In this document: one piece after another, positions 9,151-16,492 of the stretch
Layout of the letters: every line of letters starts with the position of its first letter
Position numbering within the stretch: the stretch's first letter is position 1
Source: JACZYA01 sp965247455
GTDB lineage: Bacteria > Acidobacteriota > Terriglobia > Acidiferrales > 2-02-FULL-67-57
DNA: 64,000 bases
NCBI GenBank assembly: GCA_965247455.1
Contig: CBDFHE010000016.1
Location: 186,001-250,000, forward strand
Direction: 5' to 3'
Notes under the pieces: model-generated
The model's input: only the letters and a program-made list of their open reading frames with translations
What the model was told of the DNA's origin: nothing
The model's database searches: none
Program-made: the position numbers and the translations under genes

Positions 9151-10275
9151 TTGCCTGCGCGGAGGAGATGCCGTACACTAGCCGTCCCTTTCGATTTAAT
9201 GCGTAACGTGAAGTTTCCCGACACATCTGAGCAGCCTGTCTTGCTCGTGACGGGCCTGTCGGGAAACATGGGCCGGCGCTTGGCGGCGCATCTGCCAGAC
9301 CGCCGGCTGGTGGGGGTGGACCTCTTCTCCCCTCAATTTGACCACCCCCAGATGCAGTTCTCGCAGCTCGACCTTTCCGCCTCTGACGCCCCGGCCAAGC
9401 TGGCCGAGTTGATGACCCGGTCCAACGTTCGGCAGGTTGTTCACTTGGCTTTTGTGCTGGACCCGGCGCGCACCGGCGCCCGGACGCGCCGACGGCAGTG
9501 GGAGATCAACGTGCTCGGCACCAAGCATCTACTGGATGCGATCGAGCGGGTGAACAAGGCGCAGCGCCAAGTGGAACTCCTGCTCTACCTTTCCAGCGTC
9601 ACCAGTTACGGGCCCATGCTGCCCGGGCCGGTGCGGGAAGACCACCCGCAGAAGCCCCACACCTATACCTACGCATTGCACAAGAAGGAAACCGACGAGC
9701 TGTGCCTCCGGCGGCATCCGCAGTTGAATGGGTGTGGGGTGTACATTGTGCGCGGGCACATTTTCCTGGGCGTCGGGGTGGAAAATTTTATTGTCCGGGC
9801 TCTGCAGGGACACGCCAGTGGGCGAAGCTGGCTGGGCCGTTGGGTGCAGCGCCGCGGGTGGCGCCTGCCGTTGTTGCTACCGTGGGGGCGCAAATATGGG
9901 GGTCTCTATCAGTTTATGGACATCGACGACGCCGCCCGCCTGTTGGCGTGGCTGTGCAAGAACTACGTCCCGGGACGGCTGGAAGTGCTGAACGCGCAAG
10001 GCCGGGGCGCGCCGGTGACGGGCGAACAGTTGGCGCGACTGGTGGGGCTTTCCATCCTGAGACTTCCTTCCTACCGATTGGTGAGGCTCCTGTACCAATT
10101 GTTCTGGGCGCTCGGGATTTCCCCGGTTCCCGCCGAGGCCTACCCCTACTTCGCCGGCTCTTACGTGATGAATACCAGCAAGCTGGAGCAGTTGCTGGGA
10201 AAGGAATACGAGACCATCGTCCGCTGTACCACCGAAGAAGCGGTGCGCAAGATCGCAATCCCCGATTCTCATTAG
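9151..10275 (+). CDS. NAD-dependent epimerase/dehydratase (extended SDR)
   Basis: The product is 374 residues. The Rossmann TGLSGNMG is at 34-41, an acidic residue closes the second strand (VGVDLF), LSSVTSYGP holds the catalytic Ser region, and YALHKKETDE supplies the YxxxK pair. This is an extended short-chain dehydrogenase that acts on nucleotide sugars or similar hydroxy substrates; the substrate is not evident. I chose the TTG start at 9151 because GAGAGGAG ends seven bases before it; an internal ATG at 9199 lacks such a site. It stands alone. Confidence 0.8.
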   Translation: MPARRRCRTLAVPFDLMRNVKFPDTSEQPVLLVTGLSGNMGRRLAAHLPDRRLVGVDLFSPQFDHPQMQFSQLDLSASDAPAKLAELMTRSNVRQVVHLAFVLDPARTGARTRRRQWEINVLGTKHLLDAIERVNKAQRQVELLLYLSSVTSYGPMLPGPVREDHPQKPHTYTYALHKKETDELCLRRHPQLNGCGVYIVRGHIFLGVGVENFIVRALQGHASGRSWLGRWVQRRGWRLPLLLPWGRKYGGLYQFMDIDDAARLLAWLCKNYVPGRLEVLNAQGRGAPVTGEQLARLVGLSILRLPSYRLVRLLYQLFWALGISPVPAEAYPYFAGSYVMNTSKLEQLLGKEYETIVRCTTEEAVRKIAIPDSH

Positions 10276-10429
10276 CCACCCGAGCTGCTGCTGGCCCGGC
10301 ATTAAAAGTTTTTAACAAGAATGTTGAAAAGCGTGTGGAAAAGAGGGAGCAGCGACCGACAAACGGCCCGCAGCCAGCTTCTTTACTCGGTTTGCACAAG
10401 ACCGCAGCAGGAGGAACAGGAATTTTCTT

Positions 10430-10447
10430 TGGCACGGGGTTTGCTAC
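10430..10447 (+). promoter_or_regulatory. Sigma-54-type promoter candidate
   Basis: TGGCACG, four bases, then TTGCTA matches the -24/-12 consensus at both invariant dinucleotides. Transcription would start near 10456 on the plus strand. No plus-strand protein gene follows closely, since the next gene (10533-10919) is on the minus strand. A non-coding or antisense transcript is the likely product if the site is used. Confidence 0.4.
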
Positions 10448-10455
10448 GCTTCAAC

Positions 10456-10518
10456 AAATGCGGACTGAAGGTCGGCAGCAATCCTGCTGGGTGGGATGCC
10501 AGCGGAAAAGCTGCCGAA
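10456..10518 (+). ncRNA. Candidate structured RNA downstream of the sigma-54-like site
   Basis: CGGCAGC (about 10472) pairs with GCTGCCG (about 10510). Inside it, GCTGG pairs with CCAGC around a GTGGGATG loop. The segment lies in a 257-base gene-free gap and starts where the sigma-54-like site would begin transcription. No U-rich terminator is visible, so the transcript could run antisense into the small secreted-protein gene. No known RNA family was recognised. Confidence 0.3.
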
Positions 10519-10532
10519 TCAGAACAGAATCG

Positions 10533-10919
10533 TCAGTACCACTTCTTGGGTTTCTTGAGCTTGATTTCCAGAATCTGCTTGGGGCCGCGCAGGGTGTGGA
10601 AGCGGCCGTAGGTTTTCCATCCGGGCATAACTATCTGAACCAATACTTCGCCGACCGGCAGAACCGGCAGGACGGCCCTGCCCTCGCGGTTGGTTTTGAC
10701 GGTCCACTCATGGCGTTTGTCGCGCCGGAGCAGGCGTTTCCGCTTGAACTTGATGTACACGGTCGCGTTGTCAATGGGTTTGCCCGTTTTTTCTGAGGTT
10801 ACCTCTACCTCAAGGCGGACTAGCTTGTCCTGGTCGTCGGCAGCCACCAGCGCAGCAGTGGAGAGGAGCCAGACAGCAAACGCAAAGGCAAGGGCGGAGC
10901 TGCGGCTGGGTCCAATCAC
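10533..10919 (-). CDS. Small secreted protein with carboxypeptidase-regulatory-like fold
   Basis: The product is 128 residues with a signal peptide (hydrophobic 9-26, cut near ALVAADD). The mature part reads VRLEVEVTSEKTGKPIDNATVYIKF, then NREGRAVLPVLPVGEVLVQIVMPGW, which is the pattern of a single CarboxypepD_reg or transthyretin-like beta sandwich. The GTG start overlaps the stop of the upstream M48 protease gene (GTGA), so the two form one operon and may work together in the envelope. The C-terminus is strongly basic (LEIKLKKPKKWY). Function is unknown. Confidence 0.65.
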   Translation of the reverse strand: MIGPSRSSALAFAFAVWLLSTAALVAADDQDKLVRLEVEVTSEKTGKPIDNATVYIKFKRKRLLRRDKRHEWTVKTNREGRAVLPVLPVGEVLVQIVMPGWKTYGRFHTLRGPKQILEIKLKKPKKWY

Positions 10920-11839
10920 GGTTGACTCTCCTGGGTGCGACGCCGCAAGCGCGGGCTGCCCTGTTCTCCGGGTTCGTAGAGCGAGTTCAAGTGCCGCCAG
11001 TGGAGCAGTCGAACCTTCAACTGGTCGAACCGGGAAGTGGAAACGACGTAATCCGTGCGCGCGGGTAACACCTGAGCAATCTCCTCCTGTGCTCTTTTGA
11101 TGCGTTCTTTGCTCATGGGGTGAGTGGAGAAGACCTTGGGTAGATTCCCTTCTCTTTCGTGCTCGCTCAGCCGCTCCAGGAAATCGATCAGGGCGAGCGG
11201 GTCATAGCCGCTGCTGTAGGTGTACTGCAATCCGAGATAATCGGCCTCGCGTTCGGCGCCGCGGGCAAATTTCAAGAACGTGAGCGGCACCGCCAGCCCC
11301 AGCCCCTGCCGCACCGCCAGGCCCACCGGCCCGCCGACAAAGATCAGCGGCAGGCTGAACCATTGGAACAAAGTGGCTTTGGTAGCCCGCTTGGTGGCGT
11401 GGCGGGCGGTGACGTGGGCGATTTCGTGCGCCAGCACGCCGGCCAGCTCCGCTTCGGTCTGCGCCTCCAGGATGAGTCCCGTGTTCACGTAGACGAATCC
11501 ACCCGGAAGGGCAAAGGCGTTGAGCTCGTCGGAATTGATGACCCGAACCGTGAAGGGCAGTTGCGCGTCCGAGTTGCGCACCAGGCGTTGGACCAGTTCG
11601 TTGACGTAAGCCTGAACCTCTTGGTCGCGCAACAGCAGGGAGGAGCTCTCTACCTGCCCGGCCAATTGACGGCCTAGCTCAATCTCGCGCTCGATGGAGT
11701 AGAGGTTCCACGAGCCCTGGTTGATATCGCGCGCACCGATCTCTTCCACGTCTTTGTGTTTCTGGGCGAGCGCGCCGGGAGGCAGGCAAGCAAGAACCAG
11801 CAGAAGCGCGCATTTCATCGTCATGGCGTGCCGCATCAT
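10916..11839 (-). CDS. Secreted M48 family zinc metalloprotease (BepA-like)
   Basis: The product is 307 residues with a signal peptide (hydrophobic core 9-19, cut near ALAQ). The zinc motif HEIAH is at 138-142, with the third ligand in AEREADYLGLQY downstream. FALPGGFVYVNTGL precedes it, as in BepA and other envelope M48 proteases that check outer-membrane protein assembly. It lacks the C-terminal TPR domain of E. coli BepA. It is the first gene of a two-gene operon with the small secreted protein. A second, larger M48 protease is at 45563-46984. Confidence 0.85.
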   Translation of the reverse strand: MMRHAMTMKCALLLVLACLPPGALAQKHKDVEEIGARDINQGSWNLYSIEREIELGRQLAGQVESSSLLLRDQEVQAYVNELVQRLVRNSDAQLPFTVRVINSDELNAFALPGGFVYVNTGLILEAQTEAELAGVLAHEIAHVTARHATKRATKATLFQWFSLPLIFVGGPVGLAVRQGLGLAVPLTFLKFARGAEREADYLGLQYTYSSGYDPLALIDFLERLSEHEREGNLPKVFSTHPMSKERIKRAQEEIAQVLPARTDYVVSTSRFDQLKVRLLHWRHLNSLYEPGEQGSPRLRRRTQESQP

Positions 11840-12004
11840 CGCTCGTCCCGCAGGCGCCGTACAGTCCCTAACAGCACATCTTTGGACAGGCGCGTTGCCC
11901 CCGTGCTACTGTAGTCCTCCTGCTGTCTCTGAAATTCTAACACGGTGTCATAAGAGAAACAAACCGGCGGCAGCACCGGATTGCCGAAAGGAGAAAGAAT
12001 CCAC

Positions 12005-13144
12005 ATGGGCTTCGCCACCGATGCGATTCACGTGGGCCAAGAGCCGGACCCGGCCACGGGCGCCATCATCGTCCCCATCTACCAGACCTCCACCTACGTG
12101 CAGGAGGAGCTGGGCAAGCACAAGGGCTACGACTACGCCCGGGCGGGCAACCCCACGCGCACGGCCCTGGAGCGCAACCTGGCCCGGCTGGAAGGTGGGA
12201 GCCACGCGCTGACGTTTGCCTCGGGGATGGCCGCCATCAACGCTGTCATGACGCTGCTCCAGAGCGGTGACCACGTGATTTGCTCGCACGCGGTGTACGG
12301 CGGGGTGTACCGGCTGTTCACGCAGGTGCTGGCGCGCTTCGGGCTGGAGGCCAGTTTTGTGGATACCTCTTGCGCTGCCACGGTGGAGGCAGCCGTCAAG
12401 AAGAATACCCGCCTGCTCTACGTGGAGACGCCCACCAACCCGACCATGGCCCTCAGCGACCTGAAAGAGATGAAGCGGATAACGAGCGCTCACAAGCTCA
12501 TGCTGGTGGTGGACAACACCTTCATGAGCCCCTACCTGCAACGGCCGCTGGAGTTCGGCGCCGACATGGTGGTGCACTCGACCACCAAGTTCCTCAACGG
12601 GCACAGCGACTCTATCGGCGGGGCGGTCATCCTGACGCGGCAGGAAGACTACGACCGGCTCTACTTCATTCAGAAATCCGCCGGCGCCATCCTGAGTCCC
12701 TTCGACTGTTGGCTGGTGCTGCGCGGGGTCAAGACGCTGGCGGTGCGCATGCAGCAGCACGACAAGAACGGGCAGGCCATCGCCGAGTTTTTGGAAAAGC
12801 ACCCGAAAGTGCAGCAGGTTTTCTACCCAGGGCTCAAAGCGCATCCGCAATACGAGCTGGCTAAGAAGCAGATGAAGGGCTTCGGAGCGATGATCAGTTT
12901 CGAGCTGGGCTCGCTTGACGCTGCCAAGCGGATGCTGAAGCACGTCAAGCTCTGTTCGTTGGCCGAAAGCCTGGGTGGAGTCGAAACCCTCATTTCCCAC
13001 CCCGTTACCATGACCCACGCCTCGGTGCCGCCGGAAGAACGCGCCAAGAACGGTATCACTGACGGCTTGGTGCGCATCTCAGCCGGCATTGAGGACGTCG
13101 AAGACCTGATCGCCGACCTCGACCGGGCTTTGCAACACGTCTAG
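12005..13144 (+). CDS. PLP-dependent trans-sulfuration enzyme (Cys/Met metabolism family)
   Basis: The product is 379 residues of the cystathionine gamma-synthase/gamma-lyase family, acting on cysteine, homocysteine or methionine precursors. The PLP lysine is Lys195 in VHSTTKFLNGHSD; YDYARAGNPTR (42-52) binds the cofactor phosphate from the partner subunit, and FASGMAAI and SHPVTMTHA are further family blocks. The start is the ATG preceded by AAGGAG 11 bases upstream; the earlier in-frame TTG lies before that site. Synthase, lyase and methionine gamma-lyase activities cannot be separated from sequence alone. It is monocistronic and divergent from the M48 gene. Confidence 0.88.
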   Translation: MGFATDAIHVGQEPDPATGAIIVPIYQTSTYVQEELGKHKGYDYARAGNPTRTALERNLARLEGGSHALTFASGMAAINAVMTLLQSGDHVICSHAVYGGVYRLFTQVLARFGLEASFVDTSCAATVEAAVKKNTRLLYVETPTNPTMALSDLKEMKRITSAHKLMLVVDNTFMSPYLQRPLEFGADMVVHSTTKFLNGHSDSIGGAVILTRQEDYDRLYFIQKSAGAILSPFDCWLVLRGVKTLAVRMQQHDKNGQAIAEFLEKHPKVQQVFYPGLKAHPQYELAKKQMKGFGAMISFELGSLDAAKRMLKHVKLCSLAESLGGVETLISHPVTMTHASVPPEERAKNGITDGLVRISAGIEDVEDLIADLDRALQHV

Positions 13145-13151
13145 CTTCGGT

Positions 13152-13268
13152 CCCGGTGGCGGGGGCCCTTCGGCTGTGCTCAGGACAGGCCACCGGGTTG
13201 GACGCAGGAGAGTTAGCCGGGGCAAACTGATGATCGTCCAGCCCAGCGGCCCCAGCCGCTGGGGCTTA
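13152..13268. repeat. Intergenic paired-hairpin repeat
   Basis: CCCGGTGGC...GCCACCGGG (13152-13197) forms the first hairpin; its loop carries CTTCGGCTGTGCTCAGGACAG. A TTGGACG/CGTCCAG pair then leads to a second hairpin around CAGCGGCC...GCCGCTGG. The same order recurs at 49186-49380, and the first hairpin alone recurs at 15573-15618. Confidence 0.65.
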
Positions 13269-13291
13269 ACGGCACTTTGGAAGGGCGCGAC

Positions 13292-13663
13292 TTACTTGCC
13301 TCGCTTACTTTCGGGCTTGGGAGTGGGCGCTGCGGGCTGCGGAGGCTCGCCGACCGAGTCGGTCAGCCAGTTGAGGTAGTTGGGCGCGCCGTCGATGATG
13401 GGCAGGCAGATAACTTCCGGCACCTCGTAACTGTGCGCTTTCTCGACCGCGTGGCGCACCTGGTCGAAGAGCGAGCGAGAAGTCTTGATGACCAACAACA
13501 CCTCTTGATCGTCGTTCAGCTTCCCTTCCCAGCGGTAGATAGAGCGGACGGGGCCGGTAATGTTCACGCAGGCGGCCAAGCGCGCTTCCACCAGAGCGCG
13601 GGCAATGCGCTCGGCTTCTTCGCTCGACCCGCAGGTTACTAGCACCACCACTTTGTCGGTCAT
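13292..13663 (-). CDS. cutA: CutA-like protein
   Basis: The product is 123 residues; CutA proteins are usually about 105-115. Blocks such as LVTCGSSEEAERIARALVE, RLAACVNITGPVRSIYRWEG, EVLLVIKTS and SYEVPEVICLPI are the typical trimeric ferredoxin-like CutA pattern, linked to divalent metal tolerance or signal binding. The C-terminus has a Pro/Lys-rich extension (EPPQPAAPTPKPESKRGK). It is divergent from the phosphohexomutase gene, and the downstream repeat separates it from the trans-sulfuration enzyme. Confidence 0.9.
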   Translation of the reverse strand: MTDKVVVLVTCGSSEEAERIARALVEARLAACVNITGPVRSIYRWEGKLNDDQEVLLVIKTSRSLFDQVRHAVEKAHSYEVPEVICLPIIDGAPNYLNWLTDSVGEPPQPAAPTPKPESKRGK

Positions 13664-13726
13664 CGTTCACCTACCTCGGCGCCTCGCGTTGCCGCTTGGC
13701 TGCTCCCACGGTACAATACGCGGTGA

Positions 13727-15142
13727 ATGCCACTCAAGCAGATTCATTTCGGCACCAGCGGCTGGCGCGGCATCATCGGTGATGATTTTACCTTCGCGGG
13801 GGTGCGCGCCGCTTGCGCTGCCATCGCGGACTGCGTCCGAAAGGAAAATCCCAAAGATCCGCGACTGATTGTCGGTTACGATACGCGTTTTTACTCGCCT
13901 GAGTTTGCCCGCAGCGCCGTCAGCGTGCTGGCCGCGCGCGGCATCCATTCCTACTTGTGCAAAGAACCCACGCCCACGCCGGCCATCGCGTGCGAGATTC
14001 TGCGCCGGCAAGCCGACGGCGGCATCAACTTCACCGCCAGCCACAACCCTGCCGACTACAACGGGCTGAAATTCTCCACTGCCGACGGCGCACCGACCTT
14101 GCCCCGCGTCACCCAGCAACTGGAAAATTTGGCGGAGAAGCACCTGCGACGCGGGGTGCCGGAGAACGGCAACGCCGATGCGAGCCGCTGGGAGGAGATT
14201 GATCCTCGTGACGGCTACCTGGAAACGTTGGCGGGCAAAGTGGATGTGGCCGCAATCCAGCAGGCCGAACTGAAAATTGCCTTCGACGCTCTCTACGGCA
14301 CCAGCGCCGGCTACCTCGACCGCTTCTTGCGCGACCGGGACGTGGAAGTCCACGCCCTGCACGGGCAGCGCGACGTGCTGTTCGGTGGGCACCCACCCGA
14401 GCCCGGCGACGACCGGCTGGGCGAGCTGCGACAACTGGTGCGTGAGCGCGGCGCCCACCTGGGCCTCGCCACCGACGGCGACGCTGACCGCTTCGGCATC
14501 CTCGACCGCACCGGAAGTTTCATTTCGCCCAATCACATCATTGCGCTGTTGCTTGACTACTTGCTGGAGACGCGGCCGGAGTGGCCACGTGGCGTGGCGC
14601 GGAGCGTGGCTACCACGCACCTGGTTGACGCCGTCGCGCGGCACCACAAGGTGCCCGTGTACGAGATGCCAGTGGGGTTCAAGTACATCGGCGAGCTCAT
14701 CAAGCAGAACAAGATCACCATCGGGGGCGAAGAGAGCGCCGGGCTGACCATCTACGGGCACGTGCCGGAGAAGGACGGCATCTTGGCCTGCCTGCTGGTG
14801 GCGGAGATGGTGGCGCGGCGGGGCGCGGCGCTGGGCGAGCAGCTTCAGGCGCTGTTCGCCAAGGTGGGCGCGTACTATCCCGTGCGGGTGAACCTGCATC
14901 TGTCAGACGAAGGGCAGGCGCGGGTGGCGGCGCGAATCAAGAAAGACCCGGCAAAGTTCAACGGGCGGCGGGTGGCGCGGGTGGATCGCACCGACGGGTT
15001 GAAGCTGCTGTTCGAGGACGACTCCTGGGTGCTGCTGCGGCTGTCGGGCACTGAGCCGGTGGTGCGCTGCTACTGCGAGGCGCACTCGGAGCAGGAAACG
15101 CAGGCCCTGGTGGAAGCGGCGCAGAAGTTCATCGCGGAGTAA
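13727..15142 (+). CDS. Phosphoglucomutase/phosphomannomutase family enzyme
   Basis: The product is a full-length 471-residue alpha-D-phosphohexomutase. The four-domain marks are all present: the phosphoserine loop FTASHNP (Ser105), the metal loop DGDADRFG, the sugar loop GGEESAG and the phosphate loop LSGTEPVVR. It interconverts hexose-1-phosphate and hexose-6-phosphate, probably glucose or mannose, feeding nucleotide sugar synthesis. The ATG start follows a weak site. The ftsB-like gene begins five bases after its stop, so the two are cotranscribed. Confidence 0.9.
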   Translation: MPLKQIHFGTSGWRGIIGDDFTFAGVRAACAAIADCVRKENPKDPRLIVGYDTRFYSPEFARSAVSVLAARGIHSYLCKEPTPTPAIACEILRRQADGGINFTASHNPADYNGLKFSTADGAPTLPRVTQQLENLAEKHLRRGVPENGNADASRWEEIDPRDGYLETLAGKVDVAAIQQAELKIAFDALYGTSAGYLDRFLRDRDVEVHALHGQRDVLFGGHPPEPGDDRLGELRQLVRERGAHLGLATDGDADRFGILDRTGSFISPNHIIALLLDYLLETRPEWPRGVARSVATTHLVDAVARHHKVPVYEMPVGFKYIGELIKQNKITIGGEESAGLTIYGHVPEKDGILACLLVAEMVARRGAALGEQLQALFAKVGAYYPVRVNLHLSDEGQARVAARIKKDPAKFNGRRVARVDRTDGLKLLFEDDSWVLLRLSGTEPVVRCYCEAHSEQETQALVEAAQKFIAE

Positions 15143-15147
15143 ACGGG

Positions 15148-15477
15148 ATGCCTGTCAGGCGAAAACCATCCCCCTGGCGGCGGTTCCTGCTGATTGTGAT
15201 CGGGCTGGGGTTGTTTGCGCTGGTGATGCACGCCGTCTTCGGGGAGCGCGGCTATCTGGGGCTGCGTTCGCAGCGCGGCGAGTACGAGCGTTTGAAGCAA
15301 GAAGTGCGGACACTGGAAGAAGAAAACCAACAGTTGAAAAAGGAAATCAAGGCGCTGAAGTCCGACCCCAGTGCGGTCGAGCGCGTCGCCCGGGAAGAGT
15401 TGAAGATGGCCAAGCCGGGCGAAACCGTCATCACCCTGCCGGAAAAGAAAGACCTCTCCACTGAGGATAAACCCTAG
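15148..15477 (+). CDS. FtsB/DivIC-like septum formation initiator
   Basis: The product is 109 residues with a short basic cytoplasmic N-terminus, one transmembrane helix (about 12-30), then a coiled coil (about 42-72, rich in Glu/Lys/Leu heptads) and the family-typical ERVAREELKMAKPGE. FtsB/DivIC proteins link FtsQ/DivIB and FtsL in the divisome. It sits directly behind the phosphohexomutase. The short acidic tail is not informative. Confidence 0.8.
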   Translation: MPVRRKPSPWRRFLLIVIGLGLFALVMHAVFGERGYLGLRSQRGEYERLKQEVRTLEEENQQLKKEIKALKSDPSAVERVAREELKMAKPGETVITLPEKKDLSTEDKP

Positions 15478-15572
15478 CCGGGTTCCAGCAAGTAAAGATC
15501 TCTGTGTTGCTGCAAATTCTTATGGCTAGTAGTCTTGCTACTGCTTGATTTTGTTTCTCCCGACTTCGTCCG

Positions 15573-15618
15573 CCCCGTGGCAGGTGCCCTTCGGCTTTGC
15601 TCAGGACAGGCCACGGGG
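15573..15618. repeat. Intergenic hairpin repeat
   Basis: CCCCGTGGC...GCCACGGGG encloses a loop with CCCTTCGGCTTTGCTCAGGAC. It is a variant of the hairpins at 13152 and 49186. The following CTCGGCGTGG is the inverse of the arm at 8956-8972. It lies between convergent genes (the ftsB-like gene and thiG) and could also act as a bidirectional terminator. Confidence 0.6.
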
Positions 15619-15639
15619 CTCGGCGTGGAAGGAAGGTAG

Positions 15640-16440
15640 TTAGCGGACTAGGCCGTCGAGGGGGCTGGAGGCGGAGGCGTAGAGCTTGCGGGGGATGCGG
15701 CCGGCGAGGTAGGCGTCGCGGCCGGCTTCGACGGCGGCCTTCATGGCGCGGGCCATCAGCGCTGTGTCTTTTGCTTCGGCGATGGCGGTGTTCATCAGCA
15801 CGCCGTCGGCGCCCAGTTCCATAGCGATGGTGACGTCGGAGGCGGTGCCGACGCCGGCGTCCACGATCAACGGGACTTCGGTAATCCGCTCGCGCAGGAT
15901 ACGGATGTTGGCCTGGTTCTGAATCCCCATGCCGGAGCCGATGGGCGCGCCCAGCGGCATGACGGCGGCGGCCCCGGCGTCAATGAGCTTGCGAGCGGTC
16001 ACCAGGTCGTCGTTGGTGTAGGGCAGGACGACGAAACCTTCTTTGACCAGAATCCGCGTGGCTTCGAGGAGTTGTTCAACGTCGGGGAAGAGCGTCTGCT
16101 GGTCGCCGATGACCTCCAGCTTGACCCAGTGGGAGAGGCCGACTTCGCGGCCCAGCCGGGCGGTGCGCACGGCTTCGTCGGCGGTGTAGCAGCCGGCGGT
16201 GTTGGGCAGCAGGAAGAATTTGTCGCGGTCGATGTGGTCAAGCAAGGACTCTTTGGATTTGTCGGTCAGGTTGACGCGGCGAACGGCGACGGTGACCATC
16301 TCAGCACCGCTGGCTTGGTGCGCGCGCACCATTTCTTCCGAGGAACGGTACTTTCCGGTGCCGATGATGAGGCGGGAGCGGAAGGTCCGGCCGGCGATGG
16401 TCAACTGGTCGGTGACAACAGCAGTTTGCGTGGTGGCCAT
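15640..16440 (-). CDS. thiG: Thiazole synthase ThiG
   Basis: ThiG makes the thiazole phosphate of thiamine from deoxyxylulose phosphate, ThiS thiocarboxylate and dehydroglycine. The 266-residue TIM barrel shows SRLIIGTGKY at 22-31, the Schiff-base Lys107 in HWVKLEVIGD, LPNTAGCYTADEAVR and the phosphate-binding DAGVGTASD. I used the ATG after a G-rich ribosome site; an earlier in-frame start is less likely. No thiS, thiF or thiH is next to it. It follows the acyl-CoA synthetase gene by about 50 bases on the same strand. I saw no TPP riboswitch in front of it. Confidence 0.93.
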   Translation of the reverse strand: MATTQTAVVTDQLTIAGRTFRSRLIIGTGKYRSSEEMVRAHQASGAEMVTVAVRRVNLTDKSKESLLDHIDRDKFFLLPNTAGCYTADEAVRTARLGREVGLSHWVKLEVIGDQQTLFPDVEQLLEATRILVKEGFVVLPYTNDDLVTARKLIDAGAAAVMPLGAPIGSGMGIQNQANIRILRERITEVPLIVDAGVGTASDVTIAMELGADGVLMNTAIAEAKDTALMARAMKAAVEAGRDAYLAGRIPRKLYASASSPLDGLVR

Positions 16441-16492
16441 GACATTCCCCCCCCTCACACCATTTTAGGGTCAGGAGGGGTGGGAGCGCAAC

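Noticed and set aside
16441..16492. TPP riboswitch before thiG
   Set aside because: Only 52 bases separate thiG from the upstream gene, too short for the element, and no CTGAGA core is present there.
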